Shown here piece after piece: positions 18,831 to 29,293 of a DNA stretch of 64,000 bases (its first letter is position 1; the number at the start of each line of letters is the position of its first letter). Both the position numbers and the translations under genes were made by a program. The stretch covers positions 496,001 through 560,000 of the forward strand of contig CANMOZ010000001.1 in the NCBI GenBank assembly GCA_947499545.1, given 5' to 3'. The notes below the pieces were generated by a model that saw only the letters and a list, made by a program, of their open reading frames with translations, was not told the DNA's origin and did no database searches. The stretch is from an uncultured Saccharospirillaceae bacterium (lineage in GTDB: Bacteria > Pseudomonadota > Gammaproteobacteria > Pseudomonadales > Oceanobacteraceae).

Positions 18831-21350
18831 TTACAAAATGGCTAATTTTTGAGCTTTCAGTATCGCCTGCGTACGATTTTTCACACTGAGTTTCGTATTA
18901 ATACGTCGTGCATGCGTTTTAACAGTGTTTAACGAAATATAAAGAGACTCTGCAATTTCTTGGTTGGACATCCCTTCTGCCATTAGCTTGAGAACTCTAA
19001 GCTCACGATTACTGATCGTACAGGTTTTCGTCTCCTCAGATCGTTTATCCATATCTTCTTTGGCTTTACCAACCAACACGTCCAGCATTTCTTCCCACTT
19101 CTGATTAGGCACCAACTGCTTCGCCAGGTGCACAGCATCTTCACCCAACTCGACAAATGGCATTGCACAAAATTCCTTTTCAGCAGTGGCAAGTGCCTGT
19201 TTTAAATCGGCAACAGCAAGGTCTCTCAAACCCAATTGATACCTTAATTGGGCTCGAAGGGTTTTAACTAGCACCTGATTAAATCCAAGACCGGTTGCTT
19301 CAAAGTGCTCGACCCAGTGATCAAGAATCTTGACGGCTCCTTTCAGGCGCCCCAAATTGGCTTTCAAACGCGCGTAACTCAGTTCAATGAAACCCGCCAT
19401 TTGAGGGAAGCTCTCAGGCGTCGGCAAGCCATCCCGTTGTTTGGAAAGCTGATACAAGTTATCTAATGTCGGTTTTGCTAAAGACAACTTGTTTTCATCC
19501 AGCAACAGCAATGCTTTCATTCCTTGAAGCCAGTATTTATAGATGACTCCTGATACCTTCCAATGTTGCAGCAAACCTTCGATGCGATCCAACACAAAAC
19601 GTGCTGAATCTATTGCTCCCTGGCTGCGGTACAAAGCCGCCAGTATGACGTATCCTTGTAAGGCATAGGGGTCTCGGGTTTGCGTAATCAACGTCAATGA
19701 CGTCTGTGTCGCCCTTTCCGCTTGCGCATGATAGCCTTGCAACCAATACAAATACCCACGATACATGCCTACGCGCCCAGCAATCATCGGGCAATCATTC
19801 GCTAAACCATTAACAATGCCTTCGGAGGCTGAGAGAAAGCGATTAGCCGATTGCAGCTGCCCCTGACATTGAGCTAAACGTGCGCGGTAATAGAGAGCTA
19901 ACGCCTGCATTTCATTTAACTCTTCATATTTTGCTATCTCTAAAGCTTCCGTAAAGGCTTTTTCAGCATCCAAGACTCTGTATTCAGCCATGAATGCATT
20001 CCCTAAAGCGATTAAGTTATAGATTTTGAGCACAGGCAGCGCTTGCTCAATGTTTTGAGCATCTTGGCAAAGCTTAATCGCATTGGCCGTTTCCCCCTTT
20101 GCTCGAGCAATAACGGCTCTCAGCGTTAGCCACAAGTGTGATAATGCTGGAGCGTCTCGCACAAAAGGAGCTGAAGCCATCAAGTTACCTGCTTTTTCCA
20201 GCCAACCGGAGAATCCGGCAATCCAACTGAAAAATGCCAGTGCCCAAGGCGATTTTTTTATGACTTCAATATCCAACTGATCAAGCCACTTTAAGTAGCG
20301 ATCAAAATCACAGTAGGATAAAAGTATTTCAATGTTGTCTTCTATTTTTTGAAGTGCAACCCTGGGTTGGTGTGTTTGCAGGGCCGTTTCAATTTGCTGC
20401 TGAATAGGATGAACCCGTCCATCAGCATCTAGCTTGATATCCAATTGCTTAAACCAAGCTCTTGCTATTTTATGTACATGGCCTTGTTGATCCCAACCCT
20501 GCTGAAATAAAGCCTCTTTTCGATCCAAACCAATATCTTTTAAAAAACGTCGGACGCTTGAGCTTAAAATCAGTTGTGGAGATAACGCTTGGGTCCAATT
20601 GTGTTGGATGGCATCTTTAAGCCAAAGACGAATAATGGCAGGGTGTCCCTCTGTCACGAAAGATAGCTCCCAGCATAACCCTTGACTGGGGTGATAATTG
20701 GATTCCATGCGTTTCAACATTTGTTGAATATCCATTGCGGATAACGCTAAATGTTGTTGCTCTAAAACAATTGAAGGATGATTCAATAAAACACGGGATG
20801 GCAACTCAAATGAACGTCGACTGGTGATACAGTAGCGGAATTTCCCTGTATTTAACGTACTTTCGATCCACTGCCACAGCAATTGCAAACTGCGTTCATC
20901 TGAAATTTGGTTTAATCCATCAATAACAAAAGCGAAAGGTTTTTCTTCAAGCTTTAAGCGCTCTAACAAAGGCTGAATATTCAATTGGCCATTAACCAGC
21001 ATTTGCTCCGCTTTAGGCCAGCCATACGGTTCTACTTGACTCAGGGAGCCAATCAAATAACGCAATAATCTGAGAGGATCATTCTCTGTCCCTCCCAACG
21101 TCAACCAGGCTAATTGAGCATCCAATTTACGCTGCCAATAAGCAGCCAATGCAGACTTCCCATAACCAGGGCTTGCCGAAACCACCATCACATGAGCGTT
21201 AATATGCTGGTCTAAAATCGACTTTGCCGCTTGAGGAGGGGAATAATTTTGAGTCAAAAAATGCGGTTGCATTTTCATAGTCAATAGCTGTTGGCCATCA
21301 ATAAATGACGTACTTCCAGCACTTGTGTCCCCAATCGAAAACTGAGCCAT
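18831..21350 (-). CDS. MalT-like LuxR family (LAL) transcriptional regulator
   Basis: The 839-residue protein has the three parts of large ATP-binding LuxR regulators: an N-terminal STAND-type ATPase with the P-loop SASPGYGKSAL at residues 58-68, a long helical TPR-like middle that normally binds the inducer, and a C-terminal LuxR helix-turn-helix (about residues 775-839) containing NRELRVLKLMAEGMSNQEIA and SLNTVKTHARRI. A second start is possible at the Met before KMQPHFL (residue 25). It follows the DUF1329 gene on the same strand. From memory, Pseudomonas aeruginosa has a similar regulator beside DUF1329, DUF1302 and a thiolase, so it probably controls the lipid genes next to it. Confidence 0.88.
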   Translation of the reverse strand: MAQFSIGDTSAGSTSFIDGQQLLTMKMQPHFLTQNYSPPQAAKSILDQHINAHVMVVSASPGYGKSALAAYWQRKLDAQLAWLTLGGTENDPLRLLRYLIGSLSQVEPYGWPKAEQMLVNGQLNIQPLLERLKLEEKPFAFVIDGLNQISDERSLQLLWQWIESTLNTGKFRYCITSRRSFELPSRVLLNHPSIVLEQQHLALSAMDIQQMLKRMESNYHPSQGLCWELSFVTEGHPAIIRLWLKDAIQHNWTQALSPQLILSSSVRRFLKDIGLDRKEALFQQGWDQQGHVHKIARAWFKQLDIKLDADGRVHPIQQQIETALQTHQPRVALQKIEDNIEILLSYCDFDRYLKWLDQLDIEVIKKSPWALAFFSWIAGFSGWLEKAGNLMASAPFVRDAPALSHLWLTLRAVIARAKGETANAIKLCQDAQNIEQALPVLKIYNLIALGNAFMAEYRVLDAEKAFTEALEIAKYEELNEMQALALYYRARLAQCQGQLQSANRFLSASEGIVNGLANDCPMIAGRVGMYRGYLYWLQGYHAQAERATQTSLTLITQTRDPYALQGYVILAALYRSQGAIDSARFVLDRIEGLLQHWKVSGVIYKYWLQGMKALLLLDENKLSLAKPTLDNLYQLSKQRDGLPTPESFPQMAGFIELSYARLKANLGRLKGAVKILDHWVEHFEATGLGFNQVLVKTLRAQLRYQLGLRDLAVADLKQALATAEKEFCAMPFVELGEDAVHLAKQLVPNQKWEEMLDVLVGKAKEDMDKRSEETKTCTISNRELRVLKLMAEGMSNQEIAESLYISLNTVKTHARRINTKLSVKNRTQAILKAQKLAIL

Positions 21351-22041
21351 TACGCAACCTCATGTAAAGCAGGCAAATTCATAGTTGCAGTAGGAAATGG
21401 TTAGACATTAATAGGTAAAGTTTTGAAAATCAACGCAAATACTTGTAATAAAATAAAACGCACGTTTGCCCCATTCGAACCCATGAGAGTCATATTGAGC
21501 CAAATGTATAGCCTAAAGAGAGAGCAAACGCTTACTTATTACGCATAATAGGGCTGAATGTATTCTAGGTTGAATGAGTAAATCAAGGGCAAAGTGGCGT
21601 ACATTCATTTTCAATTTCAACCTTTCATCCGGATTATTACAGATTAATTGGTTAACCTAACCGTTGAAAGATGTGTTGAATAAGAAGCAGTATTCTGGTT
21701 GAGAGTGCAAGGAATATGAACAAATGCAACAATAATTTTTGAATCTATCCCCTTCAAACCACCTTCAAAACGTACTTTGAAGTTTCCATATCGGTGAACA
21801 CGTTCGACTGTTATTTGCTAGATATATACTGTCGCTGAGCAAACTATTTCTTTATAGGGTACGTCATTTTCATCATTGACACTCTCGCCCACTCACTACA
21901 AATAATTCATGTGCAAATGTAAATGATATTTAAATAAGGGCGCTTGTTAATACTGCATATCATTTATCAAACAATGAATTTCAAAACCATGAAAGCTATT
22001 TTCAAACCAAAACATTCGTCTATTTCAACTTCGCCCCGATT
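21351..22041. other. geneless region upstream of the MalT-like regulator
   Basis: This stretch of about 690 bp has no convincing gene. It contains the short palindrome GGTTAACC (21650-21657) and the inverted pair TTTCAAC / GTTGAAA around 21614-21669, which could be protein-binding sites for control of the regulator gene. No clear terminator for the preceding DUF1329 gene was found. Confidence 0.4.
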
Positions 22042-23418
22042 TTAACGTCGACCAGAACGTCTTAGTGCTTGAGGCGTATAATCTCGTTCTCGGCGTCTAA
22101 ACCCAAACTGGTATGACCCTTTTTCTTCGTTATTGAGACCTAATGCTAAATAACGGCCTGACTGTAAATCATACAAAACCTCAAAGGCATACCAGGGGAC
22201 TTTTTCTAAGTAGAAAAACAATGCATGTGCTTCTGCCACTCGCCATAATTCATTTCGAGCATCGTAATGATCGATAACGGCCGCCTGCCAACTGTCCTCA
22301 TCTATATAAAATACTCGTTTTGCATATATGTGACGCGCACCTTTTTTTAGAGAGGCTTCAACAACCCAAACCCGATGTAATTCGTAACGTGCATGATCTT
22401 GGTTAATATGCCCTTCTTTAACGATATCAGAGTAACTAAGATCACTGCTGGTTAGTGCATATGCATTGTAAGGAATGTAAATTTCTTTTTTCCCAATCAA
22501 ACGCCAATCATATCGATCGGGTGCACCGTTATACATATCAAAATTGTCGGATGTTCTTAAACCATCAGATGCCGTTCCAGGTCCATCGTAAGAAACCTGT
22601 GGGGCTAACCTCACACGACGTTGACCTGCGTTGTAAATCCAAGCTTTACGTGGCTCTTTCACTTGGTTAAGTGTTTCATGCACCAATAATACATTACCCG
22701 CCAAACGCGCCGGAGACAGTACTTCCTGTTTGAAGTAAAACAAAATATTACTGTTTTTCATTTTGTCTGCGTCAAAGTCTTCAAGATGCGTATTGAAAGT
22801 GAATTCTTCTTGAAATTTTACAGGGACAAAATCTCCATTGGTTTGAGGCGTAACCTGAACAATGGTCCTTACGGCACTGCCTCCCCGGTAGCGTACAATA
22901 TGATTCCAAATAGCCTCTAATCCACTTTGTGGAATAGGAAAGGGAATGCCTTCTATATAATTTTCTAAACCATTACCCGTTGAGATAAGCTTTGTTGCTG
23001 TTGCATTCTTTTTTGTACTGGCAACCAACTTATCCGGATAGCCCATCGTACGATGAGTTTTATAAACTGGCATTTTATAATTATTATACTTGGCAAACAT
23101 TGCTAATTGACCAGGGGTCATTTGCTCTTTGTATTTTTTTAAATTGCCATGTGTAATGGTAAAAAGTGGCTTTTCACTTTTGAAAGGGTTAACTAATTTT
23201 TGCCCTGCTTTATACCCTGAAGGTGCAGAGAGGGGGCCAGACCAATCAGGAATGGTTTGACCGTTTCCTTTTTTCTCTGCTCCCATAAAAGTCAATGTTG
23301 ATCCCAACGCTTTTGCTTTATCAGTACTGATCTCTGCAAACGTTTGTACTGAGCAGCCTAACGCGCAAATGACTAAACCTAGTTGGAGCCTTTTGCTGGA
23401 AGTCAGTGTCTGTTTCAT
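22042..23418 (-). CDS. DUF1329 family periplasmic/outer-membrane-associated protein
   Basis: The 458-residue precursor starts with a signal peptide ending near CSVQTFA-EIS (about residue 28) and belongs to DUF1329: it has the family pattern of GNGQTIPDWSG near the N-terminus and, later, repeated Tyr-rich segments such as YNAGQRRVRLAPQVSYDGP and DRYDWRLIGKKEIYIPYN, consistent with a LolA-like lipid-binding beta fold. DUF1329 genes are usually paired with DUF1302 genes, as here. AGGAGG just before the ATG gives a strong ribosome binding site, 21 bp after the DUF1302 stop codon. Likely role: periplasmic handling of lipid or another hydrophobic substrate. Exact function unknown. Confidence 0.88.
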   Translation of the reverse strand: MKQTLTSSKRLQLGLVICALGCSVQTFAEISTDKAKALGSTLTFMGAEKKGNGQTIPDWSGPLSAPSGYKAGQKLVNPFKSEKPLFTITHGNLKKYKEQMTPGQLAMFAKYNNYKMPVYKTHRTMGYPDKLVASTKKNATATKLISTGNGLENYIEGIPFPIPQSGLEAIWNHIVRYRGGSAVRTIVQVTPQTNGDFVPVKFQEEFTFNTHLEDFDADKMKNSNILFYFKQEVLSPARLAGNVLLVHETLNQVKEPRKAWIYNAGQRRVRLAPQVSYDGPGTASDGLRTSDNFDMYNGAPDRYDWRLIGKKEIYIPYNAYALTSSDLSYSDIVKEGHINQDHARYELHRVWVVEASLKKGARHIYAKRVFYIDEDSWQAAVIDHYDARNELWRVAEAHALFFYLEKVPWYAFEVLYDLQSGRYLALGLNNEEKGSYQFGFRRRERDYTPQALRRSGRR

Positions 23419-23439
23419 CTTTATTTCCTCCTGCTCAAA

Positions 23440-25323
23440 CTAGAATGAGGCCCCAACCGTCAACGAAATATTGTCACGATCATGTTGTACGTAGTACTTA
23501 CCTTTTCCATGAAAGCGAGCATAATCCATAGAGGCGTAATAACGATTTAAATAGTTGAATTTAACACCTAAACCTAAGGTAAACCGTTGATCAATAAATT
23601 GGGCGCCAGGTTCGGGAGCATTCCCAATATCATAGCCAATCGCTGTATTCGGAATCATATTGACGCCAGCAAAAGCATTGTTATATTCCCAATTAATTCG
23701 CATGCGTATACCGCCGGACCACTGATCTACGTACCCATCATCCGTACAGTTCGCAGGTGTAACGTTTGCAAATGAGCCACTGCCAGGTCGTCCGGCTAAA
23801 CATGCATCTTCACCAACCACATAGACATCATCTGTTTTACCTACACCTAATGAGCCCGAGCGGCCATACCGCGCATCGTCGTAATCGGGTAAATCCTCCA
23901 CATAGATAACACCCACCTCAGTCGCGACCGATACTCGATTAGCGCCCATCACTTGATCGTAGAATTGAATCCACGTCATTTGGGCTTGCCACACATCATA
24001 CAGATCGTACCCTTCAGCGGTTGATCCCTTTAACTGATTAATGGCTTGAGATTCCGTTAAGCCATTTTTTTGCAATTCTGCTAGTCGATCGAGGTACAAT
24101 TTACTGACTTTTCCGTTAAGGCCTGCGATTAAGAGATCGAATGAGTTCCACTGCAATGGGACATCTTTCTTATATGAAATTTCTCCGCTTAACGTTGCAC
24201 CGCTTTCTAAACTCCGGCTAAAACTGATGCCGTAATATTTAATATCTTCAGGATACTCAATAAAATACTGTGGATATTGACTTTCAATGCGCCCAGCCAC
24301 ACTGCTAGGCGAACCACTTGGGTTCGCGACCACTCCGTTGATTAGGGGTAAGCGACTATGCAAATTCATAAAATAGAAGCCTAAATCCGTGTCCCATAAC
24401 GCTTCTGCGTACCAGCGTAGGGCAATACCGTATTGCCCATCATTCTTCGCGCGATTATCGGGTAAGCGTTCAGCGACGGGTACCGAGCGTTGCGAAAATG
24501 GCAAGCCGAGTTCAGCATCACGTTGCTCATCTAATAGCCGTTCATCAATGGACCCTTGTAAATAAACAGGCGCACAACCGTCAGCAACAAAATCAGCTGT
24601 TGCGAATAAAGTTCCACAAGAATCTGGTCGAGTTTTTTCCCACTGTATTTGATAAAAACCCTCCAAAGTGACGTTACTCGTTACGCCTAAAGACGCATAA
24701 AACAAACTGACCGGCAAGAGCACCTCTTTTAATTCCACACCCGGTTTACGTGCAGCAGAGGCATCAATGGGGTTAACACTATTGATACCCCCTTGTATAA
24801 AAGTACTCTCTCCCCAACTAAGCACCTGTCGACCAAACCTTAATGTTAAAGGCATTTCTCCGGCATCAAAATCCGCCCAAATATAAGCATCAAGAAGGTC
24901 ATACCCTTTACCGGCACTTTCTTTTGTTTCATCTGAATAGCGTTTAAAATTGGGTACTTCATTCTCTATCACTTGATCGTAGAACCCGCGCACTCGTGTA
25001 AAAGCTCCATAGTTTTGGTATTCCAATTCCAGTTCAGCGGTGCCTTTCAATACACTCGTATAAACGTCTCCAGCTTCATAATTTAAATTGCCGTCATCAA
25101 AGTTATATGAGGATGCTCTACCCCCTACTTTATTAGCACTGTAAACGTGGCGCTGATCCGCTGCTTCTAGTCGCCAACCAATCCCATAACTCACACTAAA
25201 ATTTGCACGAGCAGTCAGTTCATCGTACTGCCATTCAAAAGCTTGTACCTGCATTCCCCCGGTGACTAACCATAGGCTCAAGCCAAGTACATTACGTTGG
25301 CCAAAGCTAAGTGCTTGTTTCAT
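23440..25323 (-). CDS. DUF1302 family outer-membrane protein
   Basis: The frame is open to 25344, but AAGGAGGGCAATAAG stands before the ATG at 25323, giving a 627-residue precursor with a signal peptide ending near MQVQA (about residue 28). DUF1302 features include FEWQYDELTARANFSVSYGIGWR, DAYIWADFDAGEMPLTLRFG, RQVLSWGESTFIQGGINSVN and NPIDASAARKPG. The alternating pattern and the C-terminal Phe (LTVGASF) indicate a beta-barrel porin. It is the middle gene of the lipase-DUF1302-DUF1329 operon and is proposed to pass hydrophobic products across the outer membrane. Confidence 0.9.
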   Translation of the reverse strand: MKQALSFGQRNVLGLSLWLVTGGMQVQAFEWQYDELTARANFSVSYGIGWRLEAADQRHVYSANKVGGRASSYNFDDGNLNYEAGDVYTSVLKGTAELELEYQNYGAFTRVRGFYDQVIENEVPNFKRYSDETKESAGKGYDLLDAYIWADFDAGEMPLTLRFGRQVLSWGESTFIQGGINSVNPIDASAARKPGVELKEVLLPVSLFYASLGVTSNVTLEGFYQIQWEKTRPDSCGTLFATADFVADGCAPVYLQGSIDERLLDEQRDAELGLPFSQRSVPVAERLPDNRAKNDGQYGIALRWYAEALWDTDLGFYFMNLHSRLPLINGVVANPSGSPSSVAGRIESQYPQYFIEYPEDIKYYGISFSRSLESGATLSGEISYKKDVPLQWNSFDLLIAGLNGKVSKLYLDRLAELQKNGLTESQAINQLKGSTAEGYDLYDVWQAQMTWIQFYDQVMGANRVSVATEVGVIYVEDLPDYDDARYGRSGSLGVGKTDDVYVVGEDACLAGRPGSGSFANVTPANCTDDGYVDQWSGGIRMRINWEYNNAFAGVNMIPNTAIGYDIGNAPEPGAQFIDQRFTLGLGVKFNYLNRYYASMDYARFHGKGKYYVQHDRDNISLTVGASF

Positions 25324-25347
25324 CTTATTGCCCTCCTTGGCCAAGAT

Positions 25348-27873
25348 TTAAGGTGCTAAAACGGCTGTATTAGTAGCGCTTACGGAGGCTGGATTAACTA
25401 AGAATTGTCCGACTTCTATTGCCATTTCCGTAAAGGCTTCTAATGCATCATTTGATGAAAAGGTTGAATGCGTACCTGCCCCTATTTGCAAAACCCCTCC
25501 TGATGAAAAATCGAAGGGTGTCGGGCTGGTAGCAGAATAATTGGGCGGAAGCGTTGAAATAGAACCGGTTAACCCTGCAAAGCCACCCAGCGGGGAATAA
25601 GCTGTTTGACGGCGAGCAATGAATGAAAAAAATTCCAAATTAAAATAAGCACCAGAGATTGCATTAATTGGAACAACTAAATCTGATAAAAATTCAGGTA
25701 AAAAAGGTGTTTCACCGCTATATAAAGATGGGAGTTTTGTTCTATTACTTATCGCTTCAACTTGACTACCCCCAACCAATTCAATCATCATAGTAGGTAT
25801 TGCCGGTGAAGACCCTGTTAATGTAAAAAGATGATCAATAAAATTAACTGGGTCAACAGAATCAATAACCGCTTGATAGCTACTAAAATAACTTTCTAAA
25901 TTGCGCGTTCCTTGGGACAACCCACTGCTTGCCAATCCTGGCAATAAGCTTAATGCAAACGTTGGACTATTTTCTAGCAATTTGGTTATTTGCCCACCAG
26001 GATTGCTTAATACAACTTGATCAATCTTGGGCAGGTTTGAATTACAAGGTGTCACATTAGACCTATGCTCACAACTCACAGCATTATTGACAGCTACAAA
26101 GGTTGAACCAATAATTGCTCCGAGAGAATGCCCTAAGAAATAAATAGTGTCTGTATTAAGCGTCCCACCTGCTAAAGCACCATTTAAATCTATACTGCCT
26201 AGTGAAGCGTTTAAGTGCAGTAAATCCATAACTGATTGATGTAGATTGTCACGGGTTCGTTGGAAATTAACCAAATCAATAAAATAACTTCCTGATGTTC
26301 CTATCAATTCCTCTACGTTTGAACCCATAAAATCCATGGGTAATATCTGGAGGCTGGCATTCTTAAACCAATTCTTATGACGCTCACGTAAATCCGAAAA
26401 CAATGAATTAGGGGTTGCAGCTGCCGTCGCTTCAATGGCTTGAGCAAAAGGCGTAGCAGCCCCCTCGTTAGGGTAAACTTGAAAGGTTTGTGCAGTTTCG
26501 TCAATTATTAAATTGTTATTTGCATCCCTCGTTAAAGGTGCCATTCCATGTCCAGGTAAATCCATTGCTACCACAACAAAGCAATTTGTATTAGCCGTCA
26601 ATACTGAAGCCATATTCAAAGCAGATAAACGATTTGCTGTAATACCATGCTGATAAATAATGGTGCCATTGTAATTTCCGCCGCAGTCATCATCAGCAAC
26701 TACCAAGATGGGGGCTTTATCATCAGTTCGTTTAACTGCAAATGGAACCCTGTAGGTTACATTTGAATAGCCATCAACATCTTGACTAAACACGGCATTG
26801 GAACGCCATAGACTATTCAAATGACTCGGATCACTATCAGTAGGAATGTCGTAATAGGAAGGTAAATTAATAACACCCTGATACGCTTTCACTGAAGTAT
26901 CAAGTTGATTAAATGCAGCATTAAAACTCGTAAGAATCTCTACGTTTTGAGCAACGGGTTTAGTATGAGTGGCTTTAATACTGTTTGCGGCAGTAGACAA
27001 AGCGGCCGAATAACTCGGATTGTATGTTTCGGGCTCCGCCATCGCTTTCAACACCACTTGGGGATCTGTAGTGGTAAAGGTTTGCGTCATCACTGGCGTA
27101 TTGGTCACGGAATTCGCAGCCAAAAAACCACGTGCTATTTGGTCCCAGGCTTGAACGGCCGACCTTGCTGCAACCAATCCATTATCGTATAAAGTATCGG
27201 TTCCCTTTAAGAAGCTGTAATCAGGAGAAGGAACCAAAGGCGTTCCGCCTGTATTGGTGATGCCATTGGTAAGCACTGCCAGGTATTTCGTTCTTCCCCT
27301 TAAGGGTTTCGTCGGAAGGATTCTGATGAGGTTATCCGTTCCACCATCAATATCCACCACTCTCACTTCAAAAGCCGTTACGGCTGCTTGTGGAGCATCA
27401 ATAAATACCCCACCAGATGCAGTGCCTATAGCCGCCAAATCCAAGCTATCCACATTCGCAAACTTTTGTAAGGGAATTAAAAAAACCGTCATGTTGGCAA
27501 TCACAGAAGCTTCGGCAACACTGCCACTGATTTTAAAATCAATCGCCGCATTAGTAGAAATACCGTCAAGATCATCAATAGCTTCGGTGACCGATGAACT
27601 GCCTGTCGTTAAATAAGCGCCGGTTTCAAATGTGCCATCTGTGGTGGCCGCCTTGGCAAACAGAAAATCGCTCATTAAGGGCACTTCTGAACGAGTCGGT
27701 GAAAATAATGGGTACGTGCCTTGCGCTGAAAGCGTTGTCGCATCGCCCGTTGCGCCAAACTCAGTACCTTTATCGTCAACGCTGCTGTTTCCAGACGTGC
27801 TGCTAAGATTACACCCCGCCAACATCGCTGCTAGCAAGCAAATCAAACCCGCGTAGGTTAGGCCCCTGAGCAT
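25348..27873 (-). CDS. VolA/Pla-1-type surface lipase or lysophospholipase lipoprotein
   Basis: The 841-residue protein is a lipoprotein (lipobox LAGC, Cys21) with the N-terminal domain of bacterial virulence-factor lipases, followed by an alpha/beta hydrolase domain. The nucleophile elbow is GHSLG with Ser583, and an upstream YQHGITANRLSALNM plus VVVAMDLPGHG form the oxyanion-hole side. VolA of Vibrio cholerae is a surface-exposed lysophospholipase that frees fatty acids from phosphatidylcholine for uptake through FadL. GGGAGGG precedes the ATG. The gene leads the operon with DUF1302 and DUF1329 and is divergent from the thiolase. Substrate in this organism is inferred. Confidence 0.85.
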   Translation of the reverse strand: MLRGLTYAGLICLLAAMLAGCNLSSTSGNSSVDDKGTEFGATGDATTLSAQGTYPLFSPTRSEVPLMSDFLFAKAATTDGTFETGAYLTTGSSSVTEAIDDLDGISTNAAIDFKISGSVAEASVIANMTVFLIPLQKFANVDSLDLAAIGTASGGVFIDAPQAAVTAFEVRVVDIDGGTDNLIRILPTKPLRGRTKYLAVLTNGITNTGGTPLVPSPDYSFLKGTDTLYDNGLVAARSAVQAWDQIARGFLAANSVTNTPVMTQTFTTTDPQVVLKAMAEPETYNPSYSAALSTAANSIKATHTKPVAQNVEILTSFNAAFNQLDTSVKAYQGVINLPSYYDIPTDSDPSHLNSLWRSNAVFSQDVDGYSNVTYRVPFAVKRTDDKAPILVVADDDCGGNYNGTIIYQHGITANRLSALNMASVLTANTNCFVVVAMDLPGHGMAPLTRDANNNLIIDETAQTFQVYPNEGAATPFAQAIEATAAATPNSLFSDLRERHKNWFKNASLQILPMDFMGSNVEELIGTSGSYFIDLVNFQRTRDNLHQSVMDLLHLNASLGSIDLNGALAGGTLNTDTIYFLGHSLGAIIGSTFVAVNNAVSCEHRSNVTPCNSNLPKIDQVVLSNPGGQITKLLENSPTFALSLLPGLASSGLSQGTRNLESYFSSYQAVIDSVDPVNFIDHLFTLTGSSPAIPTMMIELVGGSQVEAISNRTKLPSLYSGETPFLPEFLSDLVVPINAISGAYFNLEFFSFIARRQTAYSPLGGFAGLTGSISTLPPNYSATSPTPFDFSSGGVLQIGAGTHSTFSSNDALEAFTEMAIEVGQFLVNPASVSATNTAVLAP

Positions 27874-28084
27874 GGCTACCCTCCCTGGTTCACCAAAATG
27901 TCTAAATAGAGGTATGGCTTATAGCCAATAGTTTTTACCAACTTAGAGTATGGGTCAGCTTTTGATTGCCGCAAGCACAGCGTCGGAAACGAACCAATAA
28001 ATAGCTCATTGAAAACTGGTGGGTTTCTATTCTGGCTTCTATTACACTCGAACAGATTTTATTGTCATCAGTAAGGAGACTCGC
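27874..28084. promoter_or_regulatory. shared promoter region of the lipase operon and the thiolase gene
   Basis: This is the only space between the divergent lipase operon and the thiolase gene, so it must contain both promoters and is the natural place for an operator of the nearby MalT-like regulator. No site could be identified by eye. Confidence 0.4.
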
Positions 28085-29278
28085 GTGCCAGACCTCAAGG
28101 ATCAAGACATCATCATTCTCGGCGCAATGCGAACCGCCATTGGTGGCTTTCAAGGAGCATTAAGTTCGCTCAGTGCACCCGATTTGGGAGCAAAAGCCAT
28201 TCAAGCTGCGATTGAACAAGCCAAGCTATCGCCCAGTGACATCGAAGAAGTCATTATGGGAAATGTTTTATCCGCAGGGTTGAAACAAGGTCCCGCTCGT
28301 CAAGCCTCACGCCAAGCAGGCCTTCCGGACAGCACCGGCTGCACCACCATTAATAAGCTTTGTGGATCAGGCATGAAAGCCGTTATGTTGGCGCACGATC
28401 TGATAAAGGCCGGTACGAATACCACGATGGTTGCAGGAGGCATGGAAAGCATGACCAACGCCCCCTATCTTCTGCTTAATGCTCGTAAAGGCTATCGCAT
28501 GGGGCACCGTGATCAAGCCATGGATCACATGTTCTACGATGGGCTCGAAGATGCCGAAACAGGTCGACTCATGGGCTCTTTTGCTCAAGAGACGGCCAAC
28601 CAAAAAGGGCTCTCTCGGGAAGCCATGGATGAATTTGCCATTCGCTCACTGAGCCGTGCGCAAGCGGCCATTAAAGAGAAGCTGCTTCAGGACGAAATCA
28701 TCCCCATCGAAGTTGTTGACCGTAAAGGCAGCACCCTGGTCAAAGACGACGAACAGCCTTTCAACGCGAATCTAGAAAAGATACCCCAGCTCAAACCTGC
28801 TTTTTCAAAGGACGGCACAATCACCGCCGCCAATGCCTCCTCTATTTCCGATGGCGCCTCAGCTCTGGTTTTAATGAGCCAACAAGCTGCAGCAGACAAA
28901 GGTTTGAAAGGCATGGCCAGAATCGTTGCTCATAGCACCCATTCTCAGCACCCATCTGAATTCACCACCGCTCCAGTGGGTGCGATCCAAAAGGTTTTAG
29001 AAAAAGCAGGTTGGTCCGCTAAAGATGTGGATCTGTTTGAAATCAACGAAGCCTTTGCCATGGTCGCGATGTTACCCATCATTGAGCTTGATCTAGACCC
29101 AGAGAAAGTAAATATTTACGGCGGTGCCTGTGCTCAGGGTCACCCTGTGGGTTCCACTGGATCGCGTTTGCTGGTCACCCTTGTTCACGCGCTACAGCGT
29201 AAAGGCCTGCAGCGCGGCGTTGCTTCACTTTGCATTGGTGGAGGAGAAGCAACGGCTGTCGCGATAGAGCTCTGTTAG
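28085..29278 (+). CDS. acetyl-CoA acetyltransferase (thiolase)
   Basis: The enzyme makes or splits acetoacetyl-CoA (or longer 3-ketoacyl-CoA) with CoA. I use the GTG at 28085 because AAGGAG stands six bases upstream; this gives 397 residues, the family length, and the upstream open frame lacks family sequence. Cys93 in INKLCGSGMKAV is the acyl-binding nucleophile, NEAFAMV holds a catalytic His/Asn partner region, and GGACAQGHPVGSTGSR contains the second active-site Cys and His. In this context it is likely the last step of fatty acid breakdown from the lipase products. Confidence 0.92.
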   Translation: MPDLKDQDIIILGAMRTAIGGFQGALSSLSAPDLGAKAIQAAIEQAKLSPSDIEEVIMGNVLSAGLKQGPARQASRQAGLPDSTGCTTINKLCGSGMKAVMLAHDLIKAGTNTTMVAGGMESMTNAPYLLLNARKGYRMGHRDQAMDHMFYDGLEDAETGRLMGSFAQETANQKGLSREAMDEFAIRSLSRAQAAIKEKLLQDEIIPIEVVDRKGSTLVKDDEQPFNANLEKIPQLKPAFSKDGTITAANASSISDGASALVLMSQQAAADKGLKGMARIVAHSTHSQHPSEFTTAPVGAIQKVLEKAGWSAKDVDLFEINEAFAMVAMLPIIELDLDPEKVNIYGGACAQGHPVGSTGSRLLVTLVHALQRKGLQRGVASLCIGGGEATAVAIELC

Positions 29279-29293
29279 GGTCTATGCTGATTG

